A stretch of 64,000 bases of DNA from Mesostigma viride (taxonomy: Eukaryota; Streptophyta; Mesostigmatophyceae; Mesostigmatales; Mesostigmataceae). Both the position numbers and the translations under genes were made by a program. The stretch lies in NCBI GenBank assembly GCA_009746045.1, contig RPFO01000213.1, forward strand, positions 9,457,536-9,521,535. Direction: 5' to 3'. The notes below the pieces were generated by a model that worked only from the letters and a program-made list of their open reading frames with translations, was not told the origin of the DNA and did not search any database. This document shows positions 55,201-64,000 of this stretch, piece by piece; position 1 is the stretch's first letter; every line of letters starts with the position of its first letter.

Positions 55201-58200
55201 GATGGGTGTCCTGTCGAGGGACAACCATCGTGACAGGTACGGGCGTTATCCTGGTGGACCTCGCGGCGGCCGTGTCCATCAGCGTGAGCGTCTCGGTGAC
55301 GCGCATAACCCGCGAGGGCGACCCCGCGCAGTCGCCGCCCATCAGCCTCCCCACCAGCAGCACGCTGCGCGTGACTGTGCTGTTTGCCGATGGCCGCGTC
55401 GTCGAGTATACCAGGGACCCTCGGACGAGCTACACCGTCAACCCTGGGGCCGCGTTCCTGGAGGTGGCCCAATCAGGGGGCAACGTGATCGCGCGGGCGG
55501 TCAACGGGTCGACTGGGTTTGGTCCCGCCACCATCACTGTATCAATCGCCTCCTTCCCGAATCTCCGGGCATCAGCGGTTGTCTCGGTCGTTGTGCTCAG
55601 CCGGCTCACGCTGGAGGCGTTCCCCTTCCCCCGTTTGCTGGTATGCGGCCGACGACGACCCTGCGCCAGATCCTGTCCTGCACGGGCGTCTTCCAGCGCG
55701 CGACCGCCGTGGTCACCGCAGTCCTCTCCGACAACGCCACGGTCGAGGTGACGTCCAATTCGCAGCTCACTACCGGCAACGCCACGGTGATTGAGCTGCA
55801 GGGTCCCAGGCTGATCGGTCTCTCTCCGGGTACTGTCAATATCGACGCGGTCTTCTCGCGTGTCTCTGCTCCCACCTTGTCCATGACGGTGACGTTGGAG
55901 GCAGCGAACGCAACCGCCGTGGAGATCACGACTACCTTCCCCCTGGACACGTTCAAGGGCATCGTCAACTCCACGCGGCTGCTCGACGCACGTCTCTTTT
56001 TCGACGACGGCACACGCTTTGACAGTGTGCAGGCGGTCGGCTTCATCCCGGTCTCCTCCCTCCTCTCCTTCACCTCCAGCGACGTCGCCCGCGTGTCGGT
56101 CGATGCCAACGGACTCGCCACGCTGCACGACAACCACGCGCCGCTCACGTATGTGACGTTGACAGCACAAGTGGCGTGCGGTAGCTCTGTCAACGACACG
56201 ATTGACATCATTCCCAACTTGGATGCTGCTCTGGGAGATGTCGATCTGGGTAACGCGTTCGGTTTCATGTTCGGCGCGACCCTCATCGGGGCACCCTCAC
56301 CGTCGACGTCCGCATCAACTCCTTCACCGCCAACCTGCTTGCCTGGCAAGTCGAGCTCACGTTCGACACGGCCATCGTGGCCGCCCAGCGATGCGAGAAG
56401 GGATCCGATTGGTCGGGCATTTTTGAATGCACGCTCAACGACCCGCCCAACCGCGCCCTTTTCCTGGGCTCGTTGGACAGCTCCACCGCGCGTGGGCCCG
56501 AGCTCACCGTGGGCCGAATGACCATGCGTGGCATCTCCGCGGGCATCAGCCCTCTCTCCGGTGTCATCCAGGTCATGATCCGCGCTGACGGTAACGAGAC
56601 TGTGCCCAAGGTCGTGTTTGCGGGCGCGGGCTTCATCCCAATCCTCTCAGCGCCAGGTGTCCTCCCGCGGGCGCTGCTGGAGTCTGGCCTCCTCGCCCTC
56701 GCTCCCCGAGATCTACCCGAGAACTCCAAGTCGTCGCTCGCACGGCGGTCGCTGGTCGAGGCTGTCGACCTGCGCAACTTTGAGGGCTGCTCCGTGTTCG
56801 GCGACACGAGCGCGGATGGCCTGGCCGACGCCACGGACGTGCTCCAGCTCCAGTACTACCTGAACAAGGTCGTCAACCCGACTGGCTGCGCGCTGCAGAT
56901 GATGAACCCGACGCAGACGGGGCGCGCGGTCCCTGGGGACATTGTCTACTTGGCGCGCTTTGCCGCCCGCAAGTTCCGCTGGCTTGTCACCGTGAATGTG
57001 GACGTGCCCATCACAGCCACCAACTCAGAGCTCGTGATCTACGTCGACATCGCCAACACGACCAGCCAGCCGGCGCTCCCGGCGCAGACGCGCATCCGCT
57101 TCGAGATGAACTCGCGGCTCAACAGCCGCATGGTGTTCTCCGAGGGGCAGTCGCTCGTGCTCCCAGGAAGCGCGGGGCAAGTCGTGCAGGCGGCTCATAA
57201 TGACAGTCAGCCAGGGCGGTACAGGATCCTTGCCCGGCCGCCACCTGGGCCTGGGTTTGTTACCGAAGAGATCGGGCTTGGTGTGATCATCGAGACGTTT
57301 GACCAGAACGGCGCCGATGCAAGGGACCGCAAGTTTGTGTTCCAGGGATCCAGCATCCCTCCGTTCAACGAGTCTCCGGGTGGGTTCGTCCCCTTTGTGA
57401 CGTTCACGCTGCTGCCGCCGCCACCATCCCCGCCACTACCGCCGGCGCCACCGCCATCCCCGCCACTGCCACCGTTCCCTCCCTCCCCACCCCCTCTCCC
57501 CCCATTTCCCCCCTCACCCCCCTCGCCGCCCCCGCCCCGCCTCTTCCCCCTCACCCCCTCGCCGCCCCCGCCCCCGCCTCTTCCCCCCTTCCCACCCTCC
57601 CCGCCCCCGCCCCCGCCTCTTCCCCCTTCCCACCCTCCCCTCCCTCGCCACCACCGCTTCCTCCTTTCCCACCCTCGCCGCCCTCCCCTCCGCCCCCCCA
57701 CCGCTTCCCCCCTTCCCGCCCTCCCCGCCGCCGGCTCCCCCCTCGCCCCCCTCCCCGCCCCCACGCCCCCTCACCCGCCCCCCCTCGGAGCTTCCGGACA
57801 TCTGTAAGCAGATCCTCACGCTGGACCTTCTCCCGGAGGAGTACACGTTCGTGCCCCCCTTCCGGCCCACGACGCTCTTCTACACCGTCTACATCCCCTA
57901 CGGTGGAGGTGAGAACGTGTCGCTCGCGGCCACCTTTGATGCTTGCGTCGGCACCGCCTACTTCACCACCAACTTGGACCCGGACACCCGCGTGACCATG
58001 CTCAATGCCACGCGGTACTTCTTCACGGTGACCACCAACCAGCTGATCGTGAGCATTACGGTGATTGGCGAGGACTTCCGCGCCCGGCAGACGTACACGA
58101 TCGTGTTCGACATCCAGCAGGTGCAGGACGCGGCGGGGCTGTTCCGGGTACGTGCCGAGGGGCTGGACGCCCAGAAGAGGGTCCTCGCGGGCGAGCCGAC

Positions 58201-61200
58201 GTACTGGTTCATGGACCTCAACGTGGGTGAATGGGAGCGCCGCTTCCCGCGCATCCCCGTGTCCCAATTCCCTCTTATCAACTTCACCTACTATCTAATC
58301 CTGCCCAATGGCACCATCGAGCGTCTGGGGAAGGTCGACACGGGCGGGCCCAACAAGACGGTCATCCCTCTTCCCGCGGTCCCTGTGATCAACATCAGCG
58401 GCATCTACCAGGTGTTTGTGGAGGAGGACATCACGCTCATCGAGCTGGACGGTGACCGCGCGTTCACGGTGATCGCGTCCTACATGGTCCCCGAGAAATC
58501 GGAGCTTGTCGTGCGGCCCGTCTATTTTGCGGACGACGTCTTCTTCACGATCATCGGACGTGATCGGTTTGGGAACCAGGTGGACGGTAACAATCGTAAC
58601 TCCTCATACTTGCCCACCGAGATATTAATCCAAGTGTGTCAGCCCGCGGGGAGTTCCCCTCCCCCGGACTGACCCAGGGGGACACTTGTCCGGACGGGAC
58701 GGTGGAGACGCTGGCACTTGTCACGGTGAACCCGAGCGGCACCTACAACGCGGAAGCGTTCCCCTTCACGATTGGCGTGTTCACGATTTTCGGGTCCATC
58801 AACAACATCTCGCTGGTCAACTCGCCTGCGACCACGATCGTGCGGCCAGGGGCCCCTGGCCCACCGTCCCAGGTCTCGGACATCGTCCCCCCGTGTTCGT
58901 GGACGAGGTGACAAGTGTCACGATCACGGCGTACGACATCCTGGGCTTCCGCATCACGACAGGTGGCGACGCGGCGGCGTTTGCAGTCCAGGTGTCGCTC
59001 CTCCCTCCGCTCTCGGGTCGCCTCGTTGTCACCATCACCGACAACGGCGACGGCACGTACACGGCGTCCTTCGTGCCTCCGCTGGTCGGCGAGTACCGCC
59101 TCACGGTTGAGGTGAACGGGTTCCTGATTAGCTCGCAGGTGTTCACGGCGATCGAACGGAGGGAGATCCCGGATCTGTTCATTCTGGCGGGTCCGGGTCT
59201 GCAGGGTGGCCGCACGGGCCGCCCGCTCACCTTCTACATCCTCCTCGAAGATGGCTTCGTCTCGCCCCTCGTCCCTGATCTATTCTGGAACGAGACCCGC
59301 ATCCCAGTCGTGCGCGACCCGGACAGCTTGCTGCTCACGGGGATCGTGGGCGGCAACCTGACGCGCGTCTCGGGCACTTATACCGTCAACGCAACGCTCG
59401 AGGGTGCGCACATCCGCAACTCGCCCGCCAAGGTCCTGGTCGTCGCAGAGCGCCCGTACTACAACTATTCGGTCATCATCAAGCCGGATCGGCTCGTCTA
59501 CCTCGCGGGGGAAACCATCATCGTCCGCATGGACCTGCGCGACATTTACAACAACGTCGCGCAGCCGTTCCCGGGCGAGGTCGTCGTCACGTTTGAAGGC
59601 AGCGAGGATTCGCGGCGGCGCGAGGCGGCCGTCCTGCGCGATGCCGACGGCTGGTACGCGTCCATCGCTCTTGGGATCGTCCAGAATTACACCGTCGTCG
59701 GGACGCTGCTCGGCCAGGTGCTCTCAGGGTCCGGGTTCCAAGTCCAGGTCGTGCCTGGGAACGCGTCGGCGCCCAACGCGCTCGTGCAAGGGTCCGGCAT
59801 CCTGGATTCGTTCGTGGGTGCAAATGTGGTCGTGTTTGTGCGTGGGTTTGACGCCTTCTTCAACCCGGTGACAGCGTTCGAGCAGCACTACACGAATGTG
59901 TCCCTGTTGTTAACGCCCAACGTCCCCGTCCTGGGCGTTGCCCCCGCGAGTACGACTTCGAGTTTGTGTTCGCCGAGGGCCGATGGGCGCTGCGTTATAC
60001 GCACGAGGACTCGGGCGACTTCGTCGTGACTGTGAACATCACGGACCGTGCGGGTGTGACAGATGTCCGCACGTACGACATCTCCGTCACCGCGGGGGAG
60101 CCCAACGCGTTCCGATTGGTCGAGCCGGTGCCCATCGGCACGGCAGGTGTCCGCGGGACGTTCCAGTTCCAGCTGTTATCCAACACGAGCATCGTGTTCG
60201 ACCCCTACCAGCTCGAGGTCACGATGGTGGGGCCAGGTGGCACCGAGCTATTCGCCGTGCCCACGGGCGTGGGCCTCCAGATCTCGGGCCCCTCGGAGCT
60301 GGGCATCTACACGGTGAGCTACCTGACGCTGGTGTCGGGGAATTACTCGGTCTCGGTGTTTGCCAACGGCATCCCCTTGGTCCCCAGCGCGCCGCCGGCG
60401 ACCGTCACGGTGGTCGCGGGGCCGCCCAGCCCGCTCACGTCGACCGCGTTTGGGTCCGGCCTTGCCAACTCTACGGCCGGGCAGGAGCTGGTGATCTACG
60501 TTGTCGCACGCGACGCATTCGGGAACCTGGTCACGGTAGACTATGGCACGCTCTTCGCGCTCATCCAGGTGGGCGCGAACGACTCCGACCTGCTCCCCAC
60601 GGACATCTCGTTTGACCCGGCCACGGGCACGTACACGATTCGCTACACGGCGCCCACTGTCACGGGCGCCTTGGTCATCACTGTCGGGTTTGGCAACGAC
60701 ACGCTCAACGTGGACAACTACCTCCCGGGCTTCCCCCTCGTTGCGTTTGTCAACCCGGGCGTGCCCGACCCGAACCGTTTCCTCGTGATCGGCCCTGGGT
60801 ACGTCGGCGCGGTCCCTGGTCAGCGCGCCCACTTCTGGATTCTGCTCTTCGACTCGTTTGGCAACCGCATCACCGATGGCGGGTACGACATCTTTGCGAC
60901 CATCTACGGGTCAGACCCGCGCGTCCTGCTGGGCGACATTGCGGTCGTGGACGGACGCAACGGCCGGTACGACGTCTACTACTCGCTCACGCGGGAAGGC
61001 AACTACACGCTCACGGCGTTCTACGAGGGCATGGTCATCACGCGCTGGTTCCCGACGACGATCATCGTCACGCGCGACATCGGGCCGTTTGAGCCTGGCC
61101 GCAGCCTCGTGGATTTCGAGCCCGAGGTCGAGGCCGGCACAGTCAACACCATCACCATCATCGCCGTGAGCGCCAAGGGCATCCAAATGAACGACAGCAG

Positions 61201-64000
61201 CGTGCCGGCGGGTGGGTTCACTGTCACCTTCACGGGTCCCCCAGGGAGCGGGATCGACCGCCGCGAGGCCGCGGTGCGCGTCGGCGACGGAACATGGACG
61301 CTGGTCTATAACGAAACGCTGGCCGGTCGGTTCGTGATTGACGTCAACGTCACGGACACGGGCGTGCGTATCGGTCAGCCCAGCGACTACATCGCCCTCC
61401 CTGCGCCGCTGCTCGTGTATCCCTCCCGCACGGATGCGTCCAAGTCGGGCTATGCGCGGGACTGGCCGCCGAGCACGCCCGCGGGCGTGGCCATCACCGC
61501 GGTGATCCAGGCGAGGGATCGGTTTGGGAACGCCCAAGTGTACGACCCGAGGCGGCTGCTTCAAGACGATTGGCTCGTGGAGGCCCAGCACCAGGTGCGG
61601 ATGCCTGTGGTCATCACGGGGCTAACGCGGGTGCTGGACCGGGCGGCAGGGACCAGCCTGGCGACACTGACGCTGTTTGTGGCCGGGAAATACGACGTGG
61701 TTGTGAGTCTGCGTGACGTCCTGCTGGGCAACGGGACGCCGAGCGTCGTGCAGGTGACAGCTGGCGTGGTGGACCCTGGCCTGACGACAGTCGAGGGGCT
61801 CCCTGGGACGGTGATCGCAGGGACCAACGTCACGTTCACGATCCGCCCGGTGGACTCGTATGGGAACATCATCACAGGGGACTTGGACTGCCAGGTCACG
61901 ATCACGCCAATCTCCGGATCTGGTGTCCCAGTGAACGCCACCTGTCGCCCCTCAATCGAGTGCATCGACGACGACCCGAGCAACGACGACGACTGCCGGT
62001 TGATCGTCGATTTCGTGATCAACATCGTCGGCCAGTACAACATCACGGTGACACTCGGCGGCGTCACGGTCGTCGACACGGTCATCCGCGTCATCCCCGC
62101 GGAGCTGGACCCCTCGCGTTCCACCGCCGTCATCCCCGACACCGTCTTTGTGAACGAGGTCTTCAACTTCACGATTATCGCTCGCGACCATTTCGGGAAT
62201 CAGCTGACGAGCGGCGGCGCCAACGTGGCCATCACGATCCTGGGAGAGGACTTCGTGGGGAAGCCAATCCAGATCATAGACAACGGCGACGGTACGTACA
62301 CGGTGATTGCTGTCATCAGGGATCCTGGTCTCGCGACCATCGACATCAGGCTCGACGGGGTGCCCATCGCCGGGAGCCCCTACCCTATCAACGTTCTCGT
62401 CTCAGTGACGGATGGCAGCAATTCGTACGCGCTCGGGTTCGGGCTCGAGGAAACGGTCGCCGGGTACGTCTCGGAGTTCGTCATCCAATCGGTGGACGCC
62501 AGCGGGGCGTTCACGCGCGAGGTCAACGACCGCTTCACGCTTGTGTTCTCGCCCGGGCCGGGCCTGGACCTGCCTCCGCGTGTGCTCGGCGTGGTCCCCA
62601 ACGGCGACGGCACGTACAACGCCTCGTACATCACCTACCGCCGCCCGCTCGGTGACGCGTACATCCTCCAAGTGTACCTGAGCAACCCGGGGGCCAACCA
62701 GAGCGTCCCGCTCCGCAACAGCCCGTACCGGATATCCTGGCTGCCCGGCGACATCGACGTCAACCTTACCACGATCACGCCGACGGACATCGTGGCTGGC
62801 GTGGGCGAGGACGCGCGCTACTCAATCTTGCCGCGCGACATCTTCAACAACACGGGCCGGTTCGACAACAAGCGCCCCCCGCTGGCGGTTGATTTGCTCG
62901 TGGACGGCCCCGTGGAGGGACCCAGCGCGGTTGACCCGGCAATCCGCGCGTTTGCGTTCAACCGCCGCACGGGCAGCTACACGGGCACCTTCCGCGCGCA
63001 CGCAGTCGGCACGTACGACATCGAGACAATATTCGATGGCATCCCCTCGCCCACGCATGTGACCGTGCGGCTGCTCCCTGGCGCCAACGACCTGACCAAG
63101 TTCCTCGCGTTCGGCCAAGGCATCAGCGAGCCGGCGATCGCGGGCGAGCCGATGCTCTTCTTCATCCTCCCCCGCGACGAGTTTGGGAACCCATCGCGCG
63201 ACGGCGGGTCGCTCTCGGGGGCGATTCGGACCGGGACGACGATGCAGCTGCAGCTGGAGAGGGAGGGCGGCCTGGGGCTGGCTCCCCTGGACCGCCCCAG
63301 CATCAGCTTCAACGTGACCACGAGGCTGTACGAGGGGAGGTACACTGTTGACAGGACGGGGACGCTGCTGACGGATATCGTGATCCAGAATAGCCGGATC
63401 GAGACGTCACCGTACGAGCAACCTGTCCTGGCGGGCCCCCCGGTGGCTTTCATGTCGGATATCTCGGGGCCAGGCATGCTGGCGACGCTGAGGAACGAGG
63501 TCAGCACGTACTTCCTGACGGTGCGCGATCGGCTGCGGAACTTATACTTGCGCCCGCTGCCCACCAACGCGCTGTCTGTCAACTACACCAACGTGGCCAC
63601 GCCGAGCATGCGGGCGCCCGACTTCATCCGCGTGCTGGTCCCCGTGTACAACGCGGACGGGACGTACACGCTCCAGTACCGGGTCATCCACCCGAGCATG
63701 CCCACGCTTCGCATGAACGTGATGCTGTACGGGGAGGACGTGGGCCGGTCCCCCGCGACGGTCTCTGTCCGAGACATCAATGTGGGCATCTCGCCCGAGA
63801 ACAGCATCGCGTACGGGCCCGGCCTGTCCACGGGTAGCGTGGGCGTGGAGACGTACTTCACCGTGATCCTGGTCGACTTCAACCACGTCGCGTACGCCGA
63901 GAGCCAGGGCGACATCGTCCGGTTCCAGTTCTACCCGGCCAACGGGTCCCCGGACAACAGCAGCTGGATATACTGTCACGATAACGAGAACGGGACGTAC
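46272..64000 (+). CDS. Giant modular surface/secreted protein, exon 2 (partial at the window end)
   Basis: The exon starts after CACAG at 46,271; GAT at 46,274 is the first whole codon. Order, with residues counted from the exon 1 ATG: N-terminal region (23-300); two IPT/TIG-like domains (about 303-395 and 398-517); two cadherin-like beta-sandwiches (about 587-700 and 707-808); Pro linker (811-895); module A; Pro linker; module B; Pro linker; a third cadherin-like domain; filamin-type repeats to the window end. Many NxS/T sites are present and no transmembrane segment is seen yet. It was read through apparent one-base losses near 53,155, 54,852, 55,630, 56,290, 58,663, 58,889 and 59,943 and an unresolved shift in the linker at 57,600-57,780. 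The architecture suggests an extracellular adhesion or matrix protein. It could alternatively be a pseudogene if the shifts are real. Confidence 0.8.
47113..47757 (+). other. Two IPT/TIG-like domains
   Basis: The first has the hallmark opening MSPSVGPVSGGVAITLLLSG and a closing APGVGPVEVLVSVDGISF. The second opens LELFNLVPSGVTMGNGTSVI and closes GVGEVALRVSLDGQVYS. IPT/TIG folds are Ig-like and common in cell-surface receptors and adhesion proteins. Confidence 0.65.
47966..48630 (+). other. Two cadherin-like beta-sandwich domains
   Basis: Both have the PF12733-like pattern: LSRLELSAGTLVPAFAPGIR...YMLVLQ...VTVGGVP and SLKKLCVTPDN...LEPDFAPEVLDYVTVV...TIYTILI. A third copy with the same pattern is at about 57,790-58,110 (ILTLDLLPEEYTFVPPF...QTYTIVFDI). 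Confidence 0.6.
48637..48892 (+). other. Proline-rich linker 1
   Basis: About 85 residues of PPSPPPSPPLPP type. In green algae such stretches are hydroxylated and glycosylated rigid spacers, as in pherophorins. Similar linkers separate the modules at 53,072-53,235 and 57,412-57,785. Confidence 0.85.
48896..53071 (+). other. Module A: cohesin-like, TMEM132-like, BIG2-like, cohesin-like, dockerin-like
   Basis: After CEGSLTT and an NNRPPGSPGRFDVAFGPRAF block comes a cohesin-like domain (about 49,480-49,860: PGDTVVVSIKATSR...VRFDTSVLEF). A TMEM132-like region (about 49,930-50,750) has NTAKLNGQ, a paired Cys segment ending CDFVVDDSHTRG, RVWFPLSGQV and SDGAIT. Two BIG2-like Ig domains (about 51,370-51,850; SFDDGTRFDS...SDVARVSVDANG) follow. 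A second cohesin-like domain (about 51,880-52,290; LLAWQILLSFNPSI) is followed by a dockerin-like motif (about 52,430-52,650; FGDTDGIPNGEG, DAADVLQLQYY). It ends PGGFIPFVTFTLL before the next Pro linker. Confidence 0.65.
53240..57411 (+). other. Module B: tandem duplicate of module A
   Basis: The same domain order is offset by about 4,349 bp. Cohesin-like at about 53,830-54,210 (AGDTVVVSVKATSRARPVYA); TMEM132-like to about 55,110 (CDFMVDDSHTRG, RVWFPLSGQV); BIG2-like at about 55,720-56,190; second cohesin-like at about 56,230-56,640 (LLAWQVELTFDTAI); dockerin-like at about 56,785-56,990 (FGDTSADGLADATDVLQLQY). Some stretches are almost identical to A at DNA level (53,461-53,594 against 49,112-49,245 differ at two positions), others are well diverged. 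Four apparent one-base losses lie in the first linker and in this module. Confidence 0.7.
58110..64000 (+). other. Array of filamin-type Ig repeats
   Basis: Recurring pairs of motifs lie about 300-350 bp apart. An early strand has the form xRDxFGN (GRDRFGNQV, ARDAFGNLVT, FDSFGNRIT, ARDRFGNAQ, ARDHFGNQLT, PRDEFGNPS), followed by the filamin signature NGDGTYTxxY (DNGDGTYTASF, DNGDGTYTVIAV, PNGDGTYNASY, NADGTYTLQY) and closing strands such as DIRLDGVPIAGSPYPI. I count at least ten repeats, more diverged at the start. Extracellular filamin-like repeats are known in plant gamete-surface GEX2, which suggests but does not prove an adhesion role. Confidence 0.7.

Noticed and set aside
46443-63979. 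Many long antisense ORFs (for example 51,208-52,467 and 48,409-49,329 minus)
   Set aside because: The region is very GC-rich and stop-poor. These are shadows of a frame that shows clear domains and A/B module conservation.

Overview
The window is eukaryotic nuclear DNA, most likely from a green alga or a related protist. Supporting evidence: spliced genes with GT-AG introns; a very GC-rich coding region next to a repeat-laden, more AT-rich flank; proline-serine linkers of the PPSPPP type common in algal hydroxyproline-rich glycoproteins; huge tetranucleotide arrays; and DNA transposons of the piggyBac, Mutator-like and TA-target types. I cannot name a species. No rRNA, CRISPR or bacterial operon structure is visible.

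Region 1-19,700 is a transposon graveyard dominated by piggyBac-type elements that use TTAA target sites. The best is a 3.68-kb element at 13,944-17,625 with perfect 13-bp terminal inverted repeats, TTAA on both sides, subterminal palindromes and a transposase whose three catalytic aspartates can still be read. The transposase is broken by a frameshift and a stop, and a smaller TA-target element has inserted exactly into its stop codon. An uninterrupted copy of the target repeat, the empty site, lies 2.7 kb upstream. End fragments of related elements surround it, and one older inverted copy may span 9,176-18,837.

Region 19,700-42,700 holds a predicted three-exon minus-strand gene for a small membrane protein (20,615-21,466) with a tetranucleotide array inside its coding exon. 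It also holds a 5.2-kb Mutator-like element (22,169-27,394) with about 217-bp terminal repeats, a 9-bp target duplication and a SWIM-finger transposase fragment; a non-LTR retrotransposon ORF1 (29,352-30,743); several foldback or palindromic elements; G-rich tandem blocks; and a few short uncharacterised ORFs.

Region 42,775-64,000 is one giant gene that runs off the window. A signal-peptide exon (42,775-42,838) splices in matching phase to a coding exon of at least 17.7 kb starting at 46,272. The predicted secreted or surface protein exceeds 5,900 residues. In order it has two IPT/TIG-like domains, two cadherin-like beta-sandwiches, a proline linker, two tandem 4.35-kb modules, another cadherin-like domain and a long run of filamin-type Ig repeats. 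Each module contains a cohesin-like domain, a TMEM132-like core, BIG2-like Ig domains, a second cohesin-like domain and a dockerin-like calcium-binding motif. The apparent frameshifts that can be resolved are all single-base losses in C or G runs, so I read them as consensus errors. The 3.4-kb intron contains a roughly 1.9-kb tetranucleotide insertion bounded by a 16-bp direct repeat and a hairpin motif found beside two other arrays in the window. This gene, with TMEM132-like and cohesin/dockerin-like parts in an alga-like protein, is the most interesting item here.
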